A DNA stretch of 64,000 nucleotides, from assembly GCF_000755145.1 (NCBI RefSeq), contig NZ_CP009228.1, positions 2,217,694-2,281,693 of the forward strand. Direction: 5' to 3'. The stretch's first letter is position 1, and the number at the start of each line of letters is the position of its first letter. Below, one piece after another: positions 36,990 through 45,387 of this stretch. The notes under the pieces were generated by a model, which saw nothing but the letters and a program-made list of their open reading frames with translations, did not search any database and was not told the origin of the DNA. A program made the position numbers and the translations under genes. This DNA comes from Treponema putidum (GTDB lineage: Bacteria > Spirochaetota > Spirochaetia > Treponematales > Treponemataceae).

Positions 36990-38792
36990 ATGAATAAAAA
37001 TATTACGATTGATGAACTGCGTTCAAAATATATAGATTTTTTTAAGAGCAAGGGTCATGTAGAAATTTCGGGGAGGTCTCTTATCCCTGAAAATGATCCA
37101 ACTGTTTTATTTACAACTGCCGGTATGCATCCTCTTGTCCCATATTTGATGGGAGAACCTCATCCTGCGGGAACCCGTTTAACCGATGTGCAAAAATGTG
37201 TTCGCACGGGCGATATAGATGATGTCGGGGATGCTTCTCACTTGACTTTTTTTGAAATGCTTGGAAATTGGTCTTTAGGAGATTATTTTAAAAAAGAGTC
37301 AATCGCCTATAGCTTCGAATTTTTAACGGACGAAAAATATTTAGGGATTCCTATAGAAAAGCTTTCCTTTACGGTCTTTGAAGGAAATGAAGATGCTCCC
37401 CGTGATGAAGAATCGGCTTCTATTTGGGAAAGTTTGGGCGTTTCCAAGGATAGAATTTTCTTTTTACCAAAAGAAGATAACTGGTGGGGCCCTGCCGGTG
37501 AAACAGGCCCATGCGGTCCCGATACGGAAATTTTTATAGATACGGGAAAACCTGCCTGCGGTTCAAATTGCCGCCCCGGCTGTAACTGCGGCAAATATGT
37601 AGAGATATGGAACAATGTTTTTATGCAATACAATAAAAACAAAGACGGCTCTTATTCTCCATTAAAAAGAAAATGCGTAGATACGGGAATGGGAGTCGAG
37701 CGAACAGTCGCCATGCTTCAAGGAAAACCTTCCGTCTATAATACCGAAGCCTTTACCTCAATTATAAAATCTATCGAAGACATAAGCGGCGTAAAATACG
37801 GTGATAACGAAAAAACCGATATATCTATCAGAATTATTGCCGACCATATCAGAACGGCCTGCTTTATCTTAGGAGACCCTAAAACTACGCTTCCGTCAAA
37901 TATAGGGGCAGGCTATGTTTTAAGAAGGCTTATCAGGCGGGCGGTAAGGCACGGCAAAAAACTCGGCATAGACGGCAACTTTTTATCCGTTCCTGCTTCT
38001 GCTGTCATTGCTCAAAATGCAGGCTTTTATACCGAACTAAAAGAAAACGAAACCCTAATTTTAACGGAACTTAAGGCCGAAGAGGATAAATTCCTTGAAA
38101 CCTTAAAAAAAGGCGAGGCAGAATTCGAAAAAATGCTTCCGAACCTTTTAAAAAATCCTAAAAAGATTATTCCGGGAAGAATGGCCTTTAAACTCTATGA
38201 TACCTACGGCTTTCCTATAGAACTAACGGAAGAACTTGCCTCCGAATCCGGTTTAACCGTAAATAGAGAAGAATTCGATGAAGCTTTTAAAAAGCATCAG
38301 GAGCTATCAAGGGCAGGAAGCGAACAGGTATTTAAGGGCGGGCTTGCCGATCATTCCGAACAGACAACGGCCTATCATACGGCTACCCACCTGTTGCACA
38401 AGGCTTTAAGAATAGTTCTAGGCGATCATGTTCATCAAAAGGGCTCGAATATAACAGCTGAAAGGCTCCGTTTCGATTTTTCGCATCCTGAGCCCATGAC
38501 AGAGGCCGAAAAAAAAGAGGTTGAAAGGCTTGTAAATGAGGCTATTAAGGCCGATTTGCCTGTAACTATGGAAGTTATGCCGTTGGAAGAGGCAAAAAAA
38601 ATAGGTGCTATGGCTCTTTTTGGCGAAAAATATGAAGATATTGTTAAAGTATACAAAATAGGAGATTTTTCAATAGAAGTATGCGGAGGTCCTCATGTTG
38701 AAAGAACCGGTTCTTTAGGCCGTTTTTCTATTAAAAAAGAACAGTCTTCTTCTTCTGGGGTTAGGCGTATAAGGGCTGTACTTGAACATTAA
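36990..38792 (+). CDS. alaS: Alanyl-tRNA synthetase, short form lacking the C-Ala domain
   Basis: The 600-residue protein has the class II catalytic core (about 1-240), the tRNA-binding middle and the editing domain with the zinc pair HTATH and CGGPH near residues 465 and 570. It stops just after the editing domain, whereas most bacterial enzymes run to about 875 residues with a C-terminal oligomerisation domain. From memory, other spirochaete enzymes are similarly short. A Cys-rich insertion, ACGSNCRPGCNCGK, lies near residue 195, before VEIWNNVFMQY. A promoter lies directly at the start codon. Confidence 0.95.
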   Translation: MNKNITIDELRSKYIDFFKSKGHVEISGRSLIPENDPTVLFTTAGMHPLVPYLMGEPHPAGTRLTDVQKCVRTGDIDDVGDASHLTFFEMLGNWSLGDYFKKESIAYSFEFLTDEKYLGIPIEKLSFTVFEGNEDAPRDEESASIWESLGVSKDRIFFLPKEDNWWGPAGETGPCGPDTEIFIDTGKPACGSNCRPGCNCGKYVEIWNNVFMQYNKNKDGSYSPLKRKCVDTGMGVERTVAMLQGKPSVYNTEAFTSIIKSIEDISGVKYGDNEKTDISIRIIADHIRTACFILGDPKTTLPSNIGAGYVLRRLIRRAVRHGKKLGIDGNFLSVPASAVIAQNAGFYTELKENETLILTELKAEEDKFLETLKKGEAEFEKMLPNLLKNPKKIIPGRMAFKLYDTYGFPIELTEELASESGLTVNREEFDEAFKKHQELSRAGSEQVFKGGLADHSEQTTAYHTATHLLHKALRIVLGDHVHQKGSNITAERLRFDFSHPEPMTEAEKKEVERLVNEAIKADLPVTMEVMPLEEAKKIGAMALFGEKYEDIVKVYKIGDFSIEVCGGPHVERTGSLGRFSIKKEQSSSSGVRRIRAVLEH

Positions 38793-38850
38793 ATGTAACC
38801 TATAGCAAGGCAAGTTAAATGTAACTTATTGCCGTAGAATTTGTTAATAT

Positions 38851-38869
38851 GGCAAAGTTCGGCTTTGCC
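38851..38869 (+). terminator. Hairpin after alaS
   Basis: GGCAAAG-ttcgg-CTTTGCC followed by TTCTTTG, about 60 bases after the stop. It precedes the SurA-like gene. Confidence 0.5.
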
Positions 38870-38917
38870 TTCTTTGAAAATATAATCCGTGTTTACGACG
38901 GAATAGACGAGGGAAAA

Positions 38918-39994
38918 ATGAAAAAGAAAGTATTTATTGTAGTTATGTTGGTTGGGTTTTTAGGGCTTTTGACTGCCCAAAATGATTTACAGGTAATTGC
39001 GCAGGTAAACCTGTCAAAAAAGGAACCTATCACTCTGGGGCAGCTTAAAAAGCTTGTAAAATTTGCCGAATCTCAAGGCGGAAATGTAGCTACAAATAGC
39101 GATAAAAAACTTGTTTTGGAAAGCTTGATGAGAACCAAGCTTTTAGTTCAAGCTGCCGAAAAAGAAAATATCAAGGTTACGAATTCTCAAGTAGATGCAG
39201 CTTTTAATGAAGCCCTTTCCTCAATAGTAAAATATCCTATAACAGAGAGTGAATTCACAAAGCTGATCAAGCAACAAGAAAATATTTCTCTTGATGAGTT
39301 TATAAAAAAGCTGACGGGTAATAATGTAGAAGAAATAAAAAAGATTATAAAAGACAACTTGATAATCCAAAATTATATAACTTCAAAAAATCAAGCAGAA
39401 ATTGTAAGAATGGCAACTCCTACCGATGCTCAAATACGTGCATATTATGAAATGAAAAAGGGCGAATTAGTGCGTCCAGATATGGTGAAAATGCTTTTTG
39501 TTGCCGTTAAAAAAGAAGGCAAAGACAAGGAAGAAATTGATAAAATTAATGAATTATATAACAAGGTAAAAAAGAATATAAAAGAGATTGCTAACATCAA
39601 AAAGAATGCCGAATCGGGTAATTATGTTGCTCAAGAAGGCTACATACCTAAAACAGCAGAGGGAGCTCAGTTTTTAAATGCGTCTACGGAAGCCTTAATG
39701 GAAATTTTTTCAAAAGATGTAAACTATATATTCGATATTCAAGAGAGGGCCGATAGCAGGCAGTTTTTTGTTATAACCGAAAAACTTGATGCGAAAATTT
39801 TGACTTTAAGTGATGTCCCTGATCCATCTTCTACGGTTACTCTTTATGATCAGATAAAAAGCCTCCTATCTCAAGGACTGGCCTTAAATGCAGTTCAATC
39901 GATTATTCAAGATACATATACACGTTTGCGCACCGATGATAATTGTAAAATCTTAAAAACGGATGCGGAGCTTGATAAACTTCTTACGTGGTAA
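38918..39994 (+). CDS. SurA-like periplasmic chaperone (peptidyl-prolyl isomerase family, N-terminal type)
   Basis: The 358-residue protein starts at the ATG preceded by GAGGG. The signal peptide is MKKKVFIVVMLVGFLGLLTA. Residues of about 35-190 resemble the SurA N-terminal chaperone domain (KLVLESLMRTKLLVQAAEKENIKVT, TDAQIRAYYEMKKGELVRPD). The C-terminal third is a parvulin-like region, but its isomerase signature is weak. A role in outer-membrane protein folding is likely. nusB follows 13 bases later. Confidence 0.7.
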   Translation: MKKKVFIVVMLVGFLGLLTAQNDLQVIAQVNLSKKEPITLGQLKKLVKFAESQGGNVATNSDKKLVLESLMRTKLLVQAAEKENIKVTNSQVDAAFNEALSSIVKYPITESEFTKLIKQQENISLDEFIKKLTGNNVEEIKKIIKDNLIIQNYITSKNQAEIVRMATPTDAQIRAYYEMKKGELVRPDMVKMLFVAVKKEGKDKEEIDKINELYNKVKKNIKEIANIKKNAESGNYVAQEGYIPKTAEGAQFLNASTEALMEIFSKDVNYIFDIQERADSRQFFVITEKLDAKILTLSDVPDPSSTVTLYDQIKSLLSQGLALNAVQSIIQDTYTRLRTDDNCKILKTDAELDKLLTW

Positions 39995-40007
39995 TAAATA
40001 GGTTCTG

Positions 40008-40427
40008 ATGAGTATAGGCAGAAGAAGAGGACGGATTCTCGCTTTTCAAGCTCTTGTTGCTTGGGATATGGGGGGGACCGTCCTCGATGATTTATTGACA
40101 TTTTCTTGGCAGCAAAACGAGAAAATAGAGTCAGGGCTTGAATCTGATAAATATATTTTTCCTAGAATGATGATTTTAGGAACAATCGAAAATATAACCG
40201 AAATTGACAGGGTAATTCAGGAAAATCTGGATAACTGGGTTATAGATCGGCTTAATTCCGTCGATAAGGCTATTTTAAGATTGAGCGTTTATTCCCTTCT
40301 TTATCAAAAAGATACCCCTTCGCCGATTGTAATAGATGAAGCTATAAATTTAGCAAAAGATTTTGGAACCGATGATTCTTATAAATTTGTAAATGCGGTA
40401 CTTGACAGTATTAAAAATAAGTCTTAA
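40008..40427 (+). CDS. nusB: Transcription antitermination factor NusB
   Basis: The 139-residue all-alpha protein has the family start GRRRGRILAFQALVAWD, the core IDRLNSVDKAILRLSVYSLLY and the end PIVIDEAINLAKDFGTDDSYKFVNAVLD. It binds boxA in rRNA leader transcripts with S10. It is tightly packed between the SurA-like and TPR lipoprotein genes. No strong ribosome-binding site is visible. Confidence 0.94.
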   Translation: MSIGRRRGRILAFQALVAWDMGGTVLDDLLTFSWQQNEKIESGLESDKYIFPRMMILGTIENITEIDRVIQENLDNWVIDRLNSVDKAILRLSVYSLLYQKDTPSPIVIDEAINLAKDFGTDDSYKFVNAVLDSIKNKS

Positions 40428-40436
40428 AATTTGAGA

Positions 40437-42098
40437 ATGCAGCGGCAAAAGATTGTTTTTTTTCTTTTTATAGTTTTTTTATTTTTTTCTTGTTCGGGCA
40501 AAACTAATGAGCAAGCTTTTTTTGAAGAACTTTCCAATATTGATGTTCAAATAGCGGAAGGCCGTCAGGCTAAGGCTTTGAAGAGTTTAAAACGCCTGCA
40601 AAAAAAGGCCGTAAATTCTACAAATTATATAAGTATTGTCAAACGGCAATTAAAACTTAATTCCGTTCCAGATGCCTTAATTTCTCTTCAAACAGGTATA
40701 AAAAATTTCCCTGACGCTGTAGAGCTTCCGGCATTATTAACTTCTATTCTTATTGATTCAGATAAGCCGGCTGAAGCCTTGCCTTATTGTGAAAAATTAA
40801 AAAATACGCCTTATGCTTCCTTGGGGGCCGAAGCCTCAATTTTGTCGGATATTGCATTGAATGCTTTTAATTCCGATTTTAGTCTTTTAAAAGCGGCTTA
40901 TGATAAAACAAAAAATCAAGTTTTTTTAAAAAATGCGGCCATTGTTTTGGCTGCTAAAGGGCGTTTAAGGGAAGCTTCATCCTTACGCTATGATATTCCT
41001 CAAGATACCGCTCCCGAACATCCTTTTTTTTGGAGCTGTATTGTTTATGACCTCGGTGTTTTCGATTCTATTTTTGGTGATTTGTATTTTTCTCTTGTTT
41101 ATGCGGATAAGGACGGCGGTGAGGGTAAAACGGCTGAAAATGCCCGTCTTCACTTGATGCTTGCGGCCGATGCAGCCTTCGGTCAAGGTGATACGGAAAG
41201 GGCTAGGGCTTTTTGGCAGGCTGCTGCCGACAGAAGTCCCGAAGCCTCTCCCATAGTATTTTATGATTTGGCTCTGACCGCTCCTGACGAAAAAGAGCGT
41301 GTAGACCTTTTAATAGAATGTATAGATTTATATCCTAACTTTTACCCTGTGATTGCCCGTTATGTAAGGGAAGATATTGCCTTACGTGAGTTAAATTCGC
41401 AAGATGAACTTACAGCCTATCTTGAATCTAAGGGGTTTTATTCAATGAAGATGGAGGAAACATATTTTACTTCTCCTAAAATGACTTATGCTCCTAAAGA
41501 GCTTTTAAAAAGAGCAATGGAAATTCCTGATTTTGATTCTAGGTTTATTTTGGAAGAATTTAGATACAATCAAATAATGGATAAATCCTATGCTTCCAAA
41601 GCAAGGGGCAAGGCCGATATGTGGACGATTCTTGAAAAATACGGCAAGGAACCCATTATCAGAGAATATGCAAAATGGTATTTTGCTCAATCGGGAGATT
41701 TTAATGCTTGTCTTAGCATTAGTGCAATAGGCAAAAGATATGAAGATTCTTTTTATGAAGGTATAAATTCGGCCTTAAGCGGGGACTTTGAAAGTGCTAT
41801 TTATTCTTTTGCTGCTTCTGCACAAGTTCCTGCCTATGCTTATGCTTCTACGGTAAATTCCGCCTATATGTATTATATGTCCGGTAAAACCGAAGATGCT
41901 GTAAATGCCTACAGCCTTGCCGCATCAATGACTCAGGATAAAAAAAGACAAAGTATGCTGCACTATGAGATTGCCTCAATCTTTTATGAAAGAAAGGCTT
42001 ATGATAGGGCTATAAGTGTTTTAGGCTATGCTTTGGAATTAAATCCGAAAAACTATCAGGCGGCATCCCTCTTAAAAAAATTAAAAGAGCTTAATTAA
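40437..42098 (+). CDS. TPR-repeat lipoprotein
   Basis: The 553-residue protein starts at the ATG at 40437. The signal MQRQKIVFFLFIVFLFFSC ends in a spirochaete-type lipobox, so Cys19 would be lipidated. The body contains many helical TPR-like repeats (RQLKLNSVPDALISLQTG, FWQAAADRSPEASP, ALELNPKNYQAASLL), with the clearest repeats in the last 120 residues. A scaffold role in the periplasm is plausible. It begins 9 bases after nusB. Confidence 0.78.
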   Translation: MQRQKIVFFLFIVFLFFSCSGKTNEQAFFEELSNIDVQIAEGRQAKALKSLKRLQKKAVNSTNYISIVKRQLKLNSVPDALISLQTGIKNFPDAVELPALLTSILIDSDKPAEALPYCEKLKNTPYASLGAEASILSDIALNAFNSDFSLLKAAYDKTKNQVFLKNAAIVLAAKGRLREASSLRYDIPQDTAPEHPFFWSCIVYDLGVFDSIFGDLYFSLVYADKDGGEGKTAENARLHLMLAADAAFGQGDTERARAFWQAAADRSPEASPIVFYDLALTAPDEKERVDLLIECIDLYPNFYPVIARYVREDIALRELNSQDELTAYLESKGFYSMKMEETYFTSPKMTYAPKELLKRAMEIPDFDSRFILEEFRYNQIMDKSYASKARGKADMWTILEKYGKEPIIREYAKWYFAQSGDFNACLSISAIGKRYEDSFYEGINSALSGDFESAIYSFAASAQVPAYAYASTVNSAYMYYMSGKTEDAVNAYSLAASMTQDKKRQSMLHYEIASIFYERKAYDRAISVLGYALELNPKNYQAASLLKKLKELN

Positions 42099-42118
42099 TC
42101 GTTTTTGAGTTAAAAAGC

Positions 42119-42646
42119 TTAATCTTCTTCAAGTTTAAAAATCACTATCCCTGAGGTTTCATGTTTATCGGGTATAAAACTTGATGCAAATAAAACGGTA
42201 ATTACAGCTCCCATCTTATCAGCCATACCTGAAACCTTTCCGGATAAACGCTTATTTTCGGCATATTCTTTTACAATTTTAAACGCATCATCGTAATCTT
42301 CACGAAGAATATAAAAATCGGTATGGTTAAAGCCGGTAACGCCGTATCCTACAAGAACCGAAGCTACATGTTCGTTTTCAACACGGTATGGAATATGTTC
42401 ACTTTGAAATAATGATTTTATCATCATTAAGTCTTCTTGATAGAACAAGTGCATAAATTTGACGGCCTTTTTTCCCGATTGGACAGCTTCAAAAAAAGCA
42501 TCTTCCATTTCAACTACATCATCTAAGGCTTCATCTTCTGCAGCAGTTCCGTCATTCAATTTCACCCCTTCCGAATTTTCTTTCCACGACTTTTTTAAAA
42601 ATAAAAACACAAAAATACCGCTCAAAACAGCAACTAACCACCACAT
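42119..42646 (-). CDS. Membrane-anchored DUF2007-like protein
   Basis: The 175-residue protein starts at the ATG preceded by GGAG. One N-terminal membrane helix (MWWLVAVLSGIFVFLFL) is followed by an acidic linker. A domain at about residues 75-140 (FMHLFYQEDLMMIKSLFQSEHIPYRVENEH, DFYILREDYDDAFKIV) resembles the DUF2007 signal-transducing fold. Palindrome family A copy 4 sits directly upstream. Function unknown. Confidence 0.6.
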   Translation of the reverse strand: MWWLVAVLSGIFVFLFLKKSWKENSEGVKLNDGTAAEDEALDDVVEMEDAFFEAVQSGKKAVKFMHLFYQEDLMMIKSLFQSEHIPYRVENEHVASVLVGYGVTGFNHTDFYILREDYDDAFKIVKEYAENKRLSGKVSGMADKMGAVITVLFASSFIPDKHETSGIVIFKLEED

Positions 42647-42662
42647 AAGCACTCCAATAATG

Positions 42663-42729
42663 CGACGTTTGCCGAAAGGCAAACTCGGCAGATAAACAGC
42701 GAGGCAGAATTCCTGCCGAACTGTTTATC
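42663..42729 (-). repeat. Dispersed palindrome family A, copy 4 (full 67-bp form, minus orientation)
   Basis: Reverse complement of the copy at 8418-8484 with 4 mismatches, keeping both hairpins. It ends 17 bases before the ATG at 42646 with a GGAG site between, the same placement as copies ahead of the genes at 6616 and 8575. Confidence 0.88.
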
Positions 42730-42800
42730 GAGCCTCCAATAATTTTTTTTCAAAGGATCACGGTTACCGCTAAAAAACAACAAGTTTTTTAGTACTGACC

Positions 42801-45338
42801 TTAAATCATCTTATTCATTTTTCCGTAGATATTGCGGACTATTATTTTTTGGTCTTCGTTAAAATTTTCTCCTGCAAGGTCAATCAAGCTTTGAAGGGAT
42901 ACAAGGCTTTCGTGTAAGGCCGTATGAAAACCTCTTGAGGTTTTAAACCAAAAATGTCCTGTACCGTCACAAAAGAGGGTTATAAAACCCAGCTGCTTTG
43001 TAGTCTTTTTTGCTATTGTAGTTCTAAATAAGAGGTTTAAGGAATTTACAAGGGCTTCCAAATCTTCTTCAATAAAATAATTTTTATTTCTGTCAAGGCG
43101 CTTTTCATCTTCGGTTTTTTCTATCTGTTCGATATTAAAATTATTTACCACATTTAAAATCAAATCCATCTTTTCGCCCGATAGGAGCTCGTTTTTTTGG
43201 ATTTCTATTTTTCCTCTTAAGCCCTTTAATTGCTCCAAGGCTCCGTTTTGATTTTCTTCACTATATTTTTTGCGGAGAGCCTCGGCCGTAAGTTTAAATT
43301 CTTTCCAAGGAAGAATGAGATGCTTTTTGCCCTTTATTTTTTTGATAAGATAACGTGTTCCTTCGATCAGAACGCTTTCTTCTTCCGGCCTTTTCTTTTC
43401 TTCTTTTTGTTCTGCCCTGTGTTCGTCTTTTTCTTTCTTTGCTCTTTTATCCTTTCTTTCTAAAAGGGCAGGGGCAACCTCTTCAATTATCTTTTTTGAA
43501 AGAGGAGAAACCGACATGGCATACATACGCGAAGTTCTGACTATTTCGCCTGCAACTATAAACTGTTCTTTTTCTTTGTACATGCAGGAGCCGGGGTGGA
43601 TAAAAATCTTTTCTGTTGTAAGGGAGCGGTAAGAGTCCCTTCCCTGAGCCGAGCACACAAACTGAATCATTCCCTTGGCTATTGCTGTAAGATAGTGTTC
43701 CATCTTTCCGCCCGAAAGAATCGGTACTCCCATATCCGAAACTATGAGTTCAAGCTGTTCTTTTATGTTGGCTATTTCGGCCATTACACGGTCATCAAGA
43801 TAGTGAATTTTACAAAACTTTTCTTTATCAAGGGCTTGAGAGTACATTCTAAAAACCTTTAAAAAGGATGCAAAGTCTCCTAGCGGTTCATCAAAAAGGG
43901 CATGAGCCTTGCGGGCTTCAATTTCTTCTCCTTCAGGGAAGATGACGGGGCTCCGTGCCGATAAAAAGGCTGCAGCGATTAAAACTTCTTCTACAAGGTC
44001 GGGGTATCTTGTAATTGCCTCAACTATGATTCGGGATTGTCTTGGAGCTAAAGGAAAAAGACACATCATCTTTCCTATGCTGCTTAAAGAGCGGTCGCTT
44101 TCTAGGGCATCAAGCATGTTTAGGGTGTCGATGGCCCCTATTATTCCTTTTTTACCCGGAGGCGAAATAAAATCGAAATTTTCAAAGTCGAGAATTCCCA
44201 GTTCCGCCATTCTCATGACTACTTCGGATAAGTCCGTACGGTAAATTTCTTCGAGGGTATAAAGCTGTCTTGTTTCAAAATCTTTGCGTGTGTAAAGGCG
44301 GTAGCATACGCCTTCTTGAGTTCTTCCGGCTCTTCCTCTTCTTTGATTACACGAGGCCTTCGATATGAGGGTTTCATCCAAACTTGAGGTAAAGGTAAAT
44401 GGATTATAAAAGTTAAGTTTTGCAAGCCCCGAGTCTATAACGGCTGCAATGTCGTTTATAGTTATGGAGGTTTCCGCTATGTTTGTCGATATAACAATCT
44501 TCTTTTTTCCGAAAGGAGGGGAGGTAAAAACCCTTTCTTGTTCTTCCTTACTTAAGCGTCCGTAGAGGGGTAGGATAAAAAGTTTTCTGTACCACGGTTC
44601 TTTTGAAAGCCTTTCAATGCAGCCCTTGATAGCTCTTTCCCCCGGAAGAAAAACCAGAATGGCACCGCTCCGTCCCTCGCTTAAAATGCGGCCTACAATC
44701 GAGGCTATCTTGTCCATCAAGGCTGTTTCCGCTTCTTGGGTATCGGTAGAAGCCTTAACTAAAGGGGGGTCAAAGATAAGGGTAACGGGATAGGTGACTG
44801 CATCTATTTTGATTACGGGGCATCCGTCAAAGTACATTGAAAATAAATCGGTATTTATTGTGGCCGACGAAATTATAACCTTAAAGTCTTTGCGTTCCGT
44901 TATTATCCGTTTTAAAAGGCCTAAGATAAAGTCTATATTTAAACTCCGCTCATGAGCTTCATCTACCAAAATTACGGAGTACTTACTAAGCCAAGGATCA
45001 AGTTTAAGTTCCTGTAGTAGAATGCCGTCTGTCATTATTTTTATTTTCGTATCGCTTGAAGTCTTATCCTCAAACCTCATCTTATATCCGACAAGACCGG
45101 GCATGGGCTCTTTAAGCTGTTTTGAAATAAATTCGCTCACCGAAAGGGCTGCAATACGCCTCGGCTGGGTAACTCCTATCATACCGGAACGGCTGTAGCC
45201 TGCTTCATGTAAAATAACCGGCAGCTGGGTGGTCTTGCCTGAGCCTGTCGGACTTTCTACAACGATCACCTGATTGTGCTCAAGCATTTCCAATATTCTG
45301 TCTTTTTGTTCGTATACCGGTAGATTTTTATATTTCAT
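42801..45338 (-). CDS. DEAH-box ATP-dependent RNA helicase, HrpA/HrpB-like
   Basis: The 845-residue protein has motif I GSGKTTQLP near residue 38, DEAH (ILVDEAHERS), SAT (ISSATINTD) and the motif V-VI region STNIAETSITI ... QRRGRAGRTQEGVCYRLY. The helicase-associated domain and OB-like fold follow, then a Lys/Glu-rich insert (about 620-650) and a C-terminal region. It acts in RNA metabolism, possibly mRNA turnover or ribosome biogenesis. Exact subtype (HrpA versus HrpB) is not certain; size lies nearer HrpB. Confidence 0.9.
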   Translation of the reverse strand: MKYKNLPVYEQKDRILEMLEHNQVIVVESPTGSGKTTQLPVILHEAGYSRSGMIGVTQPRRIAALSVSEFISKQLKEPMPGLVGYKMRFEDKTSSDTKIKIMTDGILLQELKLDPWLSKYSVILVDEAHERSLNIDFILGLLKRIITERKDFKVIISSATINTDLFSMYFDGCPVIKIDAVTYPVTLIFDPPLVKASTDTQEAETALMDKIASIVGRILSEGRSGAILVFLPGERAIKGCIERLSKEPWYRKLFILPLYGRLSKEEQERVFTSPPFGKKKIVISTNIAETSITINDIAAVIDSGLAKLNFYNPFTFTSSLDETLISKASCNQRRGRAGRTQEGVCYRLYTRKDFETRQLYTLEEIYRTDLSEVVMRMAELGILDFENFDFISPPGKKGIIGAIDTLNMLDALESDRSLSSIGKMMCLFPLAPRQSRIIVEAITRYPDLVEEVLIAAAFLSARSPVIFPEGEEIEARKAHALFDEPLGDFASFLKVFRMYSQALDKEKFCKIHYLDDRVMAEIANIKEQLELIVSDMGVPILSGGKMEHYLTAIAKGMIQFVCSAQGRDSYRSLTTEKIFIHPGSCMYKEKEQFIVAGEIVRTSRMYAMSVSPLSKKIIEEVAPALLERKDKRAKKEKDEHRAEQKEEKKRPEEESVLIEGTRYLIKKIKGKKHLILPWKEFKLTAEALRKKYSEENQNGALEQLKGLRGKIEIQKNELLSGEKMDLILNVVNNFNIEQIEKTEDEKRLDRNKNYFIEEDLEALVNSLNLLFRTTIAKKTTKQLGFITLFCDGTGHFWFKTSRGFHTALHESLVSLQSLIDLAGENFNEDQKIIVRNIYGKMNKMI

Positions 45339-45355
45339 ATTTTTTTATTATACTC

Positions 45356-45387
45356 TATTTTTTATGAGGCTTCAAGTATGGGGATTT
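45356..45387 (+). repeat. 32-bp direct repeat, left copy (flanks the AAA/PD-(D/E)XK gene)
   Basis: It matches 47038-47069 at 31 of 32 bases; the core is GGCTTCAAGTATGGGGATTT. It covers the last bases of the stop codon of the gene it flanks. Confidence 0.9.
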
